36,380 nucleotides of DNA from Amanita rubescens (GCA_015039365.1 WION01000534.1:1-36380); one strand, 5' to 3'. Shown: positions 1-10,910, counted from the stretch's first letter. Numbers and translations: made by a program. The notes: generated by a model from the sequence alone, not told the origin.

Positions 1-399
1 TGTTGACATGAGAATAGAAGACATATATACGTTATGGTTATCGACCTATCACATTGAAGATTGATAATGTGATGAGTCAGTCAATATAATTGATGAGTCA
101 AGTGCTGCGCAAAGCTATGCATTGCTGTACAATAGCTGTGCATTGCTGTGGAATGACGCCTTATGAGTCAAATATCTATGACTCATACTGATAAGACTCT
201 TTGTACTTATTTGTAGTTTAGTAGTATATAAACTGTACTCTAGTAGCGTCAATCCTCATCCTATTATCCTCTCTACTGTCTACTGTTGAGCCCCAGCTCC
301 AGTAAGCTCTTAACAACTCCACACCACACTCGGTAAGTAGTACATTCCATGTACTGGACTGCGCTGCTCGCTAGGGACTTGTTACCCCTAGTTTCAACA
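1..399 (+). repeat. possible solo LTR (Copia-like)
   Basis: The window opens with TGTTGA, and its inverted match TCAACA lies at 394-399, so the stretch has LTR-like ends. A TATA box (TATATAAA-like) sits near 225-232, followed about 100 bases later by a consensus splice donor (GGTAAGT near 330). No internal coding region follows and no second copy is present, so this would be a solo LTR or the edge of an element lying left of the window. The right end is a guess based on the inverted termini alone. Confidence 0.3.
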
Positions 400-1791
400 A
401 ACAGTGAAAGGCGCACTTGAATAGGGCAGGGGCTCAGAGTCATTGTGAGAGTGCCTGCACTTAAGTACATAGTCTGAGCAAATTTGAACTCAAGCAGTTA
501 AGTTAAAGGGTCTCTGTGAGTGTGAGTGTGAGTATTTGTGTGACTTTCCAAATTTGGAAGTGTGGTGGTGCTTCTTTTGTTATCCGACGTAGCGAGAGAG
601 AGAAACAGGACAAAGTACGTCGCATTCTATTCATTTTGTCTAGTGAACTAACATTGCTACCGTACACAGCAGTAGAACAATAGGCCATCAACAGCCCCCA
701 CCACGCTACACTCACACCCATGGCCCCCCTGCTCTCGCACTCATGATGGACTCATCCTTCCTTCTGTGGCAGTAGGACTTGCTTCGAAACACACCACTGG
801 GAGTTCAATCCTTGTGAATATCCCGGTATACTAGGCTTTTAAATGCGCATTGACAGGAAAACTTACCAGGAAACTCCACTTCCCTTCAACCCATTGGAGC
901 AGAAACTCGACAGCGCAGCCTACACGCTGTCAGTAGGCTGGCTGTAGGAGCAGACATTGATGCGTAGTACTTCTGTGTGTGTATCTGTCGTCTGTCTTCA
1001 TAAACCGGACTAACCCATACCAGCTCGCCCATCTATGCAGCACCCATCTCCACCTCCATGCCTGAGTCCATGTTCACTGCAGCTCCCTCAACTACCTTTG
1101 TTGTGACAACATTGGACACACCTCAGTTGTTGGTGCCACACCACAGAAAACAGGTACGTTTGTTCATTCATCCTGAGCATGTCTGTATGCTCATAATGAA
1201 TATCACAGCTTCCTGAGCACATTCAAAAAATCATCTTCGTGATTGAAATTCCTCATGCCTGTTTACCACCTAGTGGAGTACTATGTGGTTGGCCATGTGA
1301 GCGAGAAGCACGACCGACGACATTTTAAGCAAACATGCTTCCCTCCCTTTGACGATGAAGAACTGGGAGTCACCATCTTCACCTTGCCCTTAATTCGGCC
1401 CCCCCGCCTGTCATGCAACACTGCAGCTCACACCATGGCTCACCATCACCCTTACTCACACCTGCACCTGCACATGCAGAGACTTTCTCTCCAGTTCACA
1501 GTTCGAACTGGTTCTACACCAGTTTGGAATTCCAGCAAAAACTCAGAACCGAGAACCGGACAGCCCCTGGCTGCCCCGAACCTGAACCGGAACCGGACAG
1601 AACTGTCAGTTCAGTTCAGCCAGTTCTGGTTCAAACTGAACTTCAGCATTGCTAGCAGATGAATGAGGGGCTCACTCACAAAACAGTTAGCATGATCAGA
1701 AAGGGTGCTGAAAGCCCTCCAAATTGTGCCTTGGTAGATGCAAATCTGTCAAGAAATGGATGACATATAACATGATCAAGGTGACCCCCCC
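400..1791. other. gene-free stretch
   Basis: No coding region is supported here. Open frames occur but are short and look like chance frames: one of 139 codons at 1243-1662 runs into a GGTTC/CCGG-rich repeat. I see no RNA gene. A polypyrimidine-rich part around 1410-1480 is the only other compositional feature. Confidence 0.5.
1495..1655. repeat. CCGG/GGTTC-rich palindromic repeat fragment
   Basis: The stretch is built from short alternating blocks such as GAACCGGAACCGG and AGTTCAGTTCAG, with many local inverted repeats. Its composition resembles the palindromic ends of the TA-flanked M elements further right (13.57, 25.88, 34.1 and 36.27 kb). No TIR of that family is visible, so the relationship is only a suggestion. 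Confidence 0.3.
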
Positions 1792-1900
1792 TGTTATGTT
1801 TGTTCATTCACAGCTAAATCAAGCTTAACTGGTACCATAGGTTCTGTTAAAACTAGACTGAGGTCTAGTCGTATATTTGTGTGTCTTTTATAGTACAAGG
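1792..1900 (-). mobile_element. internally deleted LTR fragment of family B
   Basis: The reverse complement matches the right part of the LTR at 22798-23195. It starts at the same terminus (TGTTA.G) and matches through the palindromic block around CTAGACCTCAGTCTAG into the TATA region. About 105 bases present in the other LTR between CCATAGGTTC and TGTTAAAAC are missing. Several differences are CpG in one copy and TpG or CpA in the other. It is a degraded solo LTR remnant. Confidence 0.7.
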
Positions 1901-2019
1901 TTAGGCATCACGATGGGTTGCAGGACCCATGGTGGGTAACGGGTACGGGTCATGGCACAGGTACAAGTCACAGTCACAAGTCACAGTCACAGTGACCCAT
2001 CACCTGCCGAGTAACCCAT
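1901..2019. repeat. short GGGTA/TCACAG simple repeats
   Basis: Short direct repeats (gggtac/gggtca, then cacagtcacaag) fill the gap left of the Gypsy LTR. They look like replication-slippage products. No gene is visible. Confidence 0.5.
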
Positions 2020-2505
2020 TGAAACAATAAAGAGAAGGCCGACGTGGAACAGTGTTTGGCCAAAGGGGCTACGGAGGTCTGACCGAAGTGCTTAAGTGCG
2101 ATAGAGTGCCGAGAGCGAAGGGGAAGGAACGGAACGGTGACCGAGTCACCGAGCGAGAAGGAGAATGGAAATCGGATGCAAGGGAATGAGAAAGAGAGCG
2201 GAAGTGAGACCGGCTGTATATTGATGTCCAACTACTACAGACAATGCCGTATATATACTACGAGGACATGAGGCTTACCTGCGACGAGCCTTCCTCCGAG
2301 TCCGTTGGTCCGTGCGCGTCTAGGTGCCCCGTTGCGTTCGAATATCGCTCAAGTTGCGGGAATGGCCCTGTCGGAATGTGGCCGAAGGTCGTTGGCGCGA
2401 AGGTTTGACTTCGGAAGCTTCCGTGATGCGTGATGTGATGCCGAGAATCGGAATGCGGTGCGCTTCGGTGTTCGGTTCCAACGTAGCCGGAACCGGCTCG
2501 TTACA
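2020..2505 (-). repeat. Gypsy 3' LTR
   Basis: The 486-bp LTR begins TGTAACGAG and ends TTGTTTCA on the minus strand. It aligns end to end with 12057-12543. Compared with that copy, nine of the ten substitutions are C/T or G/A differences inside CpG, and one T is absent near 2220. Confidence 0.95.
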
Positions 2506-2517
2506 CCTCCTGGGGTC
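2506..2517 (-). other. polypurine tract of the Gypsy element
   Basis: On the minus strand the bases next to the 3' LTR read GACCCCAGGAGG, a purine-rich block at the position where plus-strand DNA priming occurs in LTR elements. Position and composition are the only evidence. Confidence 0.5.
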
Positions 2518-2615
2518 TTTTAATACTGACCTCCTGGTCAGGTCCGAGGAGATAAGAGGGCGATAAGAGATAGAGGGGAGTGGAGGGTGGGTTCTTCTCT
2601 TCCTCTTCTACAATC

Positions 2616-3806
2616 ATGTTGGCCGTATCCGCAGGCGGTGGGAGCAGTGTCATGAAGCTGATAGCGCGCAAGCTGGACAAGCACATCGAGGCGTTTGGCG
2701 AGCGGTTGCTGGATGTGCCAGAGGGGGAAGTAAACTTGAGCAATGAGGGGGATGTCCGGAAATGGCTAGAGCTGGCAAAGAACGACATGGTGAGTAAGGG
2801 GTACCTTGTCATTGGCGGAAACTAAATGTGTCCAGGAGAAGATCCGGACGTATAGCCGGGAGCTTGCAGATGCAGGGTCAACGACAAAGCTTGTTTCAGT
2901 CATCACGGATGGCCTCGTCCAGTACGATAAGCTCGGTGTTGGTCTATGAGAACTTAGTACAACGGTGAACCTGGCGAGGTCCTCCTCCGGGGTGAGTTTG
3001 CGTCCAGAGGACTCTGCGAGCCATATCAGTTCCGGTTCGGTTGCGCGAAGTAGCGTCCTAGAAAGGTCGTCGCATGCGGGTGCGCCTGCTGGCCGTCAAA
3101 CTGTCCCAGAAGTGCCAGTCGTCGATTTCAAGAGACCTGCGCTGAGGCCTCGTACTACACGCAGTAAGGTCGCTCCGGCTGTCGGTTCAGAGTTGATTTC
3201 TCTTCAACAGGTACGTTGGTGATGGACTATGTCGCGGTCCCTCAGCTGATGCCCGAATCGCAGCGCTGCGAAACTTGCGTGAGGCTGAACAAGGCCTGTG
3301 TCTTCTCCAGTGACCATACGGCATGCGATCTCTGTCGAGCAAAGAAGGTAAGGTGCGCCATGCCTGGTGCGGATGCTCCTGTCGTGCGATCCTCAAGCGT
3401 CACGTCGTCGGCTGCTAAGAGCATTCCGTCGTCCTTGGCGCAAGGGGTAGGCGCACTTGGGGTATCGGGCTCGTCGGCGAAGACGCCGTCTCGGTCGGAT
3501 AAACGGAAGGTCGAGGCTGGGAGTAGTCTGGAGGAGCAACCTCTGCGTAGGCGTAGCAAGACGGATCTGAAGGAGGCCGATGACGTGGAGACGGGCTCTG
3601 AAGGCGGTTCGGGAGCGGGCAAGACGAAGGCGGGCTACGAGGAGCGTATCGGCAGGCTGGAGAGGAAGCTGACGAGATTCCAGGACATTTACAAGCGGTC
3701 GGTGGAGGACTTGAAGGCAGACGTGAAGGAGTTACGGGAGGAGATGGCCGAGGAGGTTCCCCAGGCGAAGAGCAAGGGCAGGGGCAAGGGCAAGGGCAAG
3801 GCGTAG
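2616..3806 (+). pseudogene. antisense accessory gene of the Gypsy element (Cys-rich motif and coiled coil)
   Basis: This gene lies between the end of the integrase and the 3' LTR, on the strand opposite to gag-pol. I infer three exons: 2616-2789, 2836-3210 and 3264-3806. The introns are 46 nt (GTGAGT...CCAG, with ACTAA upstream) and 53 nt (GTACGT...GCAG), and both keep the frame. The product would be about 360 residues. Exon 1 looks helical. Exon 2 is Ser/Arg/Pro-rich. Exon 3 opens with CETC, then a Cys seven residues later, then CDLC and a final Cys, a six-Cys pattern that recalls fungal zinc clusters without their exact spacing. It continues into a likely coiled coil (ERIGRLERKLTRFQ) and a Gly/Lys tail. 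One in-frame TGA (2947-2949) breaks it, at a site where CGA would give Arg. I do not know its function; DNA binding is only an inference. Confidence 0.6.
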
Positions 3807-3916
3807 GATTCGGAGGACTCGGGTTCGGTGCTCGTCACGGGCTCCTGTAATAAGAAGTGATTAAACGAATGTACCTGTACTTTGTAGCGAAAACTATATG
3901 CATATCCTCGGAGCAT
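3807..3916. other. convergent 3' end region
   Basis: This is a 110-bp gap between the stop of the plus-strand accessory gene and the stop of the minus-strand pol gene. Transcripts from the two genes would converge here. An AATAAG is present near 3848 on the plus strand. No terminator structure stands out. Confidence 0.4.
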
Positions 3917-6068
3917 TCAGAGTTCAGACTCGGGTAGGTCATCGACCTCCGTTAGTGCCTCATCAATGAAACCATCACCATCGCCGTCAGCGAGGGAGGC
4001 TTCGTCGGGCGAGTCGTGTGTCATCGTATAAAGCTCCTCATCGGATCTATTAAGTAATTGTGAAAGCCGCTCACCCGGTGCAATACTGCGTGATCGGTAA
4101 GGAATTAAACATTTGGCTGCGTACCGTAACTTAGAAAGGGTTCCATTGGTCTCGGCGAGTATGTACAATCCTCCTTGGGTTTTCTGGATAACAACCATCG
4201 GTCTGAGGTACCGGGGTTTTGTTTTACGATTGAGTTCCATATCGATCTTGTTATTACGGACGAGGACTAAATCTCCCTTCTTGAAGCGGAAGTTCTTGAT
4301 CGTATGCTGGAAGCGCTGCTCAAGCTTGCGAACGGCGTTAAGCTGGGACTTGTAGACTTTGTCGCGGATGATTTTGAGATCGGCCGGACGTTTCTGTAGC
4401 TGTCGGGCACGGTGGGCGAGCAAGTCCTGTCTCGAGAGCTCGGATGTAATTGGCGGGCAAAGGTAAGTGGCTTCCGAGATGTCGAGGGGCAGCGTCGGCT
4501 CGGTTCCGTGGGCGATGAAGTATGGGCTGTAGCCGGTAGATGGGTGTATCGTAATGCGCTCGGCCCAGAATACGGATGGCGTGACTTGACTCCACTTCTC
4601 GGGTTTACCGTCGGCTGCTTTGATGAGAGATTCTCGGACGTCAAAATGTCGGCGTTCAACGATGCCATTGGCCTGTGAGTTGTACGGGGATATTCAGATG
4701 TGGTTGATACCGTATCGGTGGCGGAGGACTTCTAGAGCAGCTACATATGGCGTTCCGTTGTCAGTGACAATGACTTCTATGGCTCCGTGGCGGCAGAGAA
4801 TATCTTCGAATATGAACTTGGCGATAGCTGTTGCGTTTTCGGAGCGGAGCATTTTGTACTTGGGCCATGCGGAGAGAGAGCATCTTGCTTGCGTGATGTA
4901 GGTAAATCCGCCGGATGCTGGCATCTTCATGGTGTCCATGTGTACGATTCGGAAGAGACCTCCGGGCTCTGGAACAGTCGGTGGAATGTGTAGGCATTGG
5001 GCGTTTCGGATCTGGCAGTTATGACACATTCGGACGTACCACTTAACGTCGTAGTCAAGGGAGGACCACCAGAAACGGTCTCGGATACGAGTGCGAGTCG
5101 CAAAGATGCCTTTGTGTCCGGTGTCATCGTGTGCTTCCTGTATGATCTGTAGTTGCTTTGAATCGTTGAGGATGACGAGCTTGTGTCGGCAGTGATCGTC
5201 TCAGTACCAGAGTCGGTCGCCTTGAATAAAGAATCGCTTGGCCTTGTTGAGCCATTGTCGGAATCGATCGGCTGACATGTCAGGCGGCCGTTGCGGGTTT
5301 TTGAGGTAGGCTTCAATCCTGAGTATGTCGGTGTCTCGGGCTAGCTGTTTTTCGGATCGGGAGAATATGTCGGGGCCGTCAGTTCCGGTGGCGTAGCATG
5401 TGGCGGTGAGGTGCGGCTTGAAAGTCCAGTTGGCGGCCTCGATACAGAATGCGTTAGCTTCGTCAATCCAGTCGTCCGGGTTGGAGTCGTCTGGAGGCTC
5501 GTCCTCTTCGGATACTCGGCACCTAGATAATCCGTCGGCGGGAGTGTGCTTCTTTGCGGAGACGTGGCGAAGTTTGAAGTCGAAGAGGAGAATTCCTGCT
5601 ATCCATCTGTTAATCGTGTTATTCAGCTGGATATCCGGGTTATTGATCATTCCTTTAATATACTTAGCGTCCACCTCGACTACAAGATTTTTGACGCCGA
5701 TGATGAATATCCGGGTAGCCTTAAGTGCGCGGAAGAGTCCGTAAAGCTCGAGTTTGGCCTGGGAGTATCGTTGTTCTCGCTCGTTGAAGGTAATAGATCC
5801 ATAGTGGTTCGGATAGCGCTTTTTGTCGGGACCGATCTGCGATAGCCAGTAGCCGACAGCGTACCAGGATGAGTCGACGGCTAGGATAACCTCGAGAAGT
5901 GATTCGTAATTGATGCCTTGGATGGCGCTGCAATTGATAGCGATGAGCTTGAGGTTCTCGAAGGCGGCGATATGGTGACCAATAAATTCGAACTCGACAC
6001 CCTTCCGTAGGAGTTCCGAGAGTGAGCGAGCGTGTTCGGCGTAGTCTTTGACGTAGATGCGGATGGTG
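3917..6068 (-). pseudogene. Gypsy pol, RNase H and integrase part
   Basis: One reading frame runs through the whole segment, broken only by TGA at 5203-5201 and 4696-4694. Both sites fit Arg in the family (before DDHC, and in the block ISPYNSQANG). The first third is the RT connection and RNase H: LAVDSS, RYSQAKLELYGLF and VDAKYIKGM are recognisable. Next comes the integrase zinc-binding domain, with H and H in HDDTGH and C and C in CHNC. The catalytic triad follows: D in HMDTMK, D in VTDNGTP and E in NGIVERRHF. The C-terminal part has a basic RFKKGDLVLVRN block and ends in an acidic tail. I see no chromodomain. The segment joins the RT half at 8572 across the D1 insertion. Confidence 0.9.
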
Positions 6069-6079
6069 CCCATAGTTCC
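6069..6079. repeat. target-site duplication, left copy (11 bp)
   Basis: CCCATAGTTCC occurs here and again at 8561-8571, flanking the D1 insertion. Removing D1 and one copy restores the Gypsy reading frame across the join, so this is a true duplication of the target. Confidence 0.85.
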
Positions 6080-7012
6080 AGTACTTTACACTCCCCCCCC
6101 AGTCCGATTAGACTCCGACAGACTCCTAGGACTCCTATAGGACTCCTATAGGACTCTGATCACTTTCTGATAAAATGTAAAAAAAGGTAAAATGGTAGGA
6201 AACATGTTTGGCTTTGTTTGTTTATGTTTGTTTATATTAGGCATCTTAACTTGCAAAAGAAATCCAAAATCCTTAAAAATAGGGAACCATGTTTGGTATT
6301 GTTTATTTATGTTTATTTATATTAGGTATCTTTAACTTGCAGAATAAATTCAAAAAAATACTGAAAAAAATGCGGAAAATCCATGTGATCCAGGTTATAT
6401 AAGAATTATAAAACCAAACAATGGCAAACTTGACATATTTGCAAAATACTTTTCAGATGCAAGTGTGATCTTGAAAAATGCACACAAGGTCATGCAAGAA
6501 TTAGGACACAAATCTGAGCCAAATTCTAGGTAAATGTAAAGGAATGTATCACCACTCCATGTGACCACCTGCAAAGCCATAGTTGAACCCAACACAATTT
6601 GGGTGTGTCTGGCTGGTGATGATGAGTCAATGTAGTATGTGTGATCAGTTAGAAAGGGCTGGCAGTGGTGAAAGTCAGTTTCAGTAATGTGACTTGAGTG
6701 GTGAGTAGCTGCTGAGGTCAAGGACATTGGCAACATGCACATGGCAGTGGCTGCTGGAGGTGCAGTGCAGAGTGCCAGTTGAAGTGATGATCTAGTTTTA
6801 GTTCCACAATCCCACATGTTTGTTGCCAGCAACAACCAATGACTCACCACCAATCACCTATGATTGTCAATTTGTCATAGGTATGTAAATATGAGGGATT
6901 TGTGATTATGTATGTATTGAAGTCAAGGGGTGAAAGCAGGTGGAGATGAGTTCTTGGTTATTTGGTCGGATGGTATGGCACAGTGAGCTGTGGTTGTTAG
7001 AAGCATATTAAT

Positions 7013-7141
7013 AATTGTCTGACTGTCTGACTATCTGACAGGCACTGACAGATGCTAACACACTAATTGTCTGGTTGTCTGACTATCTAATAGGCACTGA
7101 CAGATGCTGACACACAGATTATCTGACTGTCTGACAGACAG
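7013..7141. repeat. 52-bp tandem repeat inside D1
   Basis: About 2.5 copies of a 52-bp unit rich in GTCTGAC and GACAGATGCT. The blocks beginning AATTGTCTG are at 7013 and 7065, and a third, diverged block begins near 7117. Further GTCTGA/TCAGAC words continue to about 7250, some inverted, so this part may itself be a small nested element. Confidence 0.7.
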
Positions 7142-7839
7142 TGTTTCATAAGTTGTCTGACTTGTCTTCAGACTATCTAACCATCTGAGCAGTGAGAGAC
7201 ACTTAAGCATCAGATAACATCAGACAAGTCTGTGATCAGACTTTTGCTGTGTTAGCTGATGTACTAAGCTTCCACACTAGAAGCATACGGTGGCAAAGTT
7301 AACTCAGCAATGGTTAACTCAAATACTAAGAGAACAGTGATGATAGAAATTGAACAGAGTGTGGACAATGATAGATAATTTGATGATGAGTAAGTAGAGA
7401 TACATAAGTGGGTCTGTCACTTCCAAAACTAATCAGGCATGCATAATGTGGGAGTCAATACTATTAGTAACAGAATGGTGGCTCAGTGACATGTAATAGG
7501 CTAGTATCAACTTCAAGTTCCAATCACAGTGGCAGTGACATCTGGTGCCTGTGACCTGCCACACTGAGTGCCCTACTATGGATCATTATCAGCTACCTCC
7601 AATCACAGGTACTATTAGTAATTTGAAGTTAAGTACAGTGCCTAGGCCAATATCAGTCAGTCTCACCTTTACTAGTACTATAACTTTACAGTTGTCCATG
7701 CTCTGTTCCAGAATTGCCTCAAACCTAAGACTATGATATTCTATTGTTTTACCTAATATGTTTGAAGTTTCTCTGACCCCACACCCCCAGTGGTTCAATT
7801 GTCTTATCAACATAACCAGGGGCCCTTGTACAAAGTCAC

Positions 7840-8245
7840 AAGATGTTTTGGCAACCTATCAATTTTCTCTCCATTATATCTGAAGAATAAATTACAAATA
7901 TCTTGGGTTTGGCTCTGTTCTAGAGCATGATTCTTGCACCATCTTGATCACATGATTTTTCCAGATTTTTCAAGATTTTTAGCAGCCTTTCAATTTTTCA
8001 ACATGAAGTGTTTAAAACAGTATTTTGCAAATATCTTGAGTTTGGCATTGTTTGGCATGTTAATTTCCACACTAATCTGATCGCATGATTTTTCCAGATT
8101 TTTCAAGATTTTTGGCAGCCATTCAATTTTTTAACATGAAGCGTTTAAAACAGTATTTTGCAAATAACTTGAGTTTGGCATTGTTTGGCATGTTCATTTA
8201 CACACTAATCTGATTACATGATTTTTCTGCATTTTTCACATTTTT
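7840..8245. repeat. 133-bp tandem repeat inside D1
   Basis: About three copies of a 133-bp unit. The word CATGATTTTTCC (third copy CATGATTTTTCT) starts at 7951, 8084 and 8217, and CAAATA(T/A)CTTG.GTTTGGC recurs with the same period. The unit is T-rich and non-coding. Confidence 0.85.
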
Positions 8246-8560
8246 TTTTCCAAATTTTCCCACGGTCACACAGTACTCTTGGCAAATGGTAGTATTACAA
8301 ATGAGACTACAAAGACTACATTAAAAAGCGCAGAATTGTCGGAGTCCTATAGGAATAGTCCTATTAGAGTCCTATGTCCTATTCGAGTCCGTCGGAAGGC
8401 TTCCTATTCATCCGATACCAGTCCGATTGAAAAATGTAGTGTTAAAAAATTTGTAATGTTAATGTAATCTTATTTGTAATAAATTCCGATGTGACTCCTA
8501 TAGGACTCCTCGGACTCCGATCGGACTCCGATCGGAATAGGGGGGGGACAGTAAAGACCT

Positions 8561-8571
8561 CCCATAGTTCC
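8561..8571. repeat. target-site duplication, right copy (11 bp)
   Basis: Second copy of CCCATAGTTCC. It borders the right TIR of D1, and the Gypsy RT frame resumes here. Confidence 0.85.
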
Positions 8572-10113
8572 TAGAAAGCCTCTAACTTCAGTGATAGATT
8601 CGGGGATAGGCCAGTTCTTGATCTTTTCGATTCATGAGTCGTCCGGAAGGCATCCTTCGTAAGTGCATTTGTGTCCGACGACGATAGCTTCTGGAATGCA
8701 GAAAAACAACTTCTTTCCGGAAAAGGTTCCACCGGCGTGTTTGACACGTTGGATAACTCGGTTAATGTTCTGGATGTGTTCCCATACGAAGCGTTGGATG
8801 CCAGAATTTTCGGGGATGGTCTCAAAGGTTCCGTCGGGGAGCTTGTAGCGGGTTTTCGGTCCTTTACAGGGGCAGTCGTCGACGAAGGGTTTGGTGACAT
8901 GCGGAATTTCGTCTTGAAGGATATAGGTGAGGTCGCCGTGTTGGATCTGCATCGAGTTGGTGTATCCCATCGGAATAGACGTGAGGCGGAAGGTACCGAG
9001 AGGCGTTTGGAAGGTCGTAAGATCTCGGGATTCGGTGGCAAGGCGGCGCTGGTCAAAACCGACGAACAGATCAAAGGTAGCGTAACATGAGTACCCACCA
9101 AATGACTCGGCGAGCAGTTCTACGTTCGGCGGTTGTCCAGAGTCTTTGATAGTGATGGCGTTAAGCGGCTGTAGGTCGTGGACGATGCGCAATGATTTCC
9201 CGTCTTTCTTGTAAACGCAGAACCAGCGGGACCGATAGGATGAGCTGGACGGTTCGTAGACTCCGGAAGCGATTTTGTCTTTGATGATGCGTACGATCTC
9301 GTTGTATTTGCCAGGCGGAATCGGCATGTTCTTTAGCGTCCAGGGCACGTGTTCAATGGTCGGAATCACCACGGGGTCGAAGTAGTCGTCGGAGAACTTC
9401 CCTTTCTCTGCTTCGGTCCATGCGAAGCCTTCTTCGTGTATGCGGATCAGATGGTGGATGAGCTTTTCTTCTTCGGCAGTTAAGAATCCAGTGGGGTTGA
9501 TATTTTGTGCCTGCATTCGTTCTTCGGTGTATCGGGTTCCTGGGGTAAAGTCCGGTGGCTGTGTCGGAAGGGTAGGGAGATCGGCGAGGGGATTGGATGG
9601 TATGTGGTGGATAATTCGGAATTTCTCGGGTAGCGTGGTAGCGACTGGCTTAATTCGGTTGGCGACTTTCTTATATGCTAGTGTTTCGGCGGCGGGGACA
9701 AAATTAAATTCGAGCTCTGTAGTACTGATATGTCCGTTGTAAGGTAAGAGTATATTACCAATCATTCTGGGTGCGGTCAACATGTCCAAGAAATGCTCCT
9801 CCGACAAGTGGTATGGGTTGTCTCCCTTTCCAACTGTGTAAACGGTCGGCGCGTCAGTAGTTTCGGGCGTTGGTGTAGTGGCATCGGGGTCAGCGGGATT
9901 AGTGATCGTCGGTTGATTAAAGATGGTTGTGGGTGTGATATCGTGTATGTGCGGCGTAGTTGTATGTACGTTTGGCAGTTCTTCATTATTGACATGTTTG
10001 GTGGGCGACTGCGGATTCCGAGCGTCTCGTCTCCGTGTGGGCAATTCATCGACAATTAAAAACCCGTTTTGATGGTATGTGCTCCGCATGTGCTGCGGGA
10101 CGATCTCGGGCAT
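8572..10113 (-). pseudogene. Gypsy pol, reverse transcriptase part
   Basis: This is a Ty3/Gypsy reverse transcriptase preceded by a long linker. Recognisable blocks in order are the RWFCVYKKDGKSLRIVHDL fingers block, a degraded palm block (YATFDLFVGFDQ), TPLGTFRLTSIPMGYTNS, and the catalytic FVDD at 8886-8875. A thumb region and a block ending near ESITEVRGFLG follow. One TGA (8634-8632) interrupts the frame between DDS and IEK. The upstream protease is in another frame, consistent with a single-base loss near 10115-10125. The gene continues at 6068 beyond the D1 insertion. Confidence 0.9.
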
Positions 10114-10910
10114 GTGACAAGGATGGCGGAGGTTTTAGATTCGGGGCAGGTGATCGTGATGTCCTGGTTGCCATTGGGGTAGTCGCGGGTGACGGCGGAG
10201 AGCAGGGTGAAGAATGGGCGGCCGAGTAAAACTTCGTAAGGTGCGTCTTCCACGATGTATGCTTGGACTTGGACCAGTAATCCGCCGATAGTCAGGGTGA
10301 GGTTTTCGGTGATGCCAAGGGTCCAGTTCGATGTGCCGTTAGCGGTTTCCATCATGATGCGCCTAGAAGCGGAATAGCCGGAGCCTGTGCGTTCCCATTT
10401 GTCCTTTCTGATGACTATTATCTGAGAGCCGTTGTCGACGACGCATTCGCATTTGACGGATCCGCTGAAAGTACCGTCTACGACTCGGAGGGTCTCGATA
10501 GGCTTAGTAGTGGCCATGAGGACATCGATCGGATCATCTTCCGGGGGCTCGGTTTCAGTGGCGGAGACCTCATTGCTAGATGCGGATTCAACGCGTTTGG
10601 CGGTAACCAATTGACGTAAGTCTTTTTGGACGGCCGGGGATATTGCAATGAGGTCCTTAGCGGCTAGGGTCACAGGTAGGCTGAGAAGATGGTCTATGAT
10701 TCGCTGGGCGGCGGTTGTGTCATCGATCGGTGAGCGGAACTTGAAAGCGGGTGTATCTTTTTCTTTTCCTTTGGATGGGCGACTGGTGCAGGCGTGGGAG
10801 GTGTGGTAGCTGCAAGGAGTGCAATCGCAGGTCTGGAGCTGATAACGAATTGTGCGGCGCTGTTCATTTCCTTTAGATCGTAGCCATCGTCGGGTCTGAC
10901 GTCCGGGCAT
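10056..10910 (-). pseudogene. Gypsy aspartic protease segment
   Basis: The frame follows Gag after a frame change near 10760 in an A/G-rich run. Whether that change is a programmed shift or decay cannot be told from one copy. The core has the retropepsin layout: a strand ending in CVVDNGSQIIVI, and downstream the flap and C-terminal block YEVLLGRPFF. The catalytic triplet reads Asp-Asn-Gly rather than the usual Asp-Thr/Ser-Gly. The frame ends at 10056, and the linker to RT continues one frame away, so a single-base deletion is likely there. The first part of this open frame overlaps Gag and is probably not translated. Confidence 0.75.

Larger units (their letters stand above)
6080..8560. mobile_element. 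D1, non-autonomous TIR DNA transposon nested in Gypsy pol
   Basis: The element is 2481 bp. Its ends are inverted repeats: AGTACTTTACACTCCCCCCC on the left and, read inward, AGGTCTTTACTGTCCCCCCC on the right. It is flanked by an 11-bp target duplication. Each end carries clustered copies of GAGTCCTATAGG-like motifs over about 100-250 bp, which look like subterminal transposase binding sites. No transposase is encoded; the longest frame (6395-6853, minus strand) shows nothing recognisable. The interior is AT-rich with two tandem repeat blocks. The target length suits Mutator-like elements (9-11 bp) better than hAT (8 bp), but the superfamily is not settled. Confidence 0.85.

Noticed and set aside
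1243..1662. 139-codon plus-strand frame
   Set aside because: Its second half is translated palindromic repeat (NLNRNRTEL-type text) and the overlapping frame is equally open; no domain.
3187..3622. Minus-strand frames over the antisense Gypsy gene
   Set aside because: They are shadows of the plus-strand exon 3, which has the Cys spacing and intron structure.
6395..6853. 152-codon minus-strand frame inside D1
   Set aside because: No recognisable motif, starts and ends in repeat-like sequence, and overlaps parts shared with D2 where the frame is not kept.
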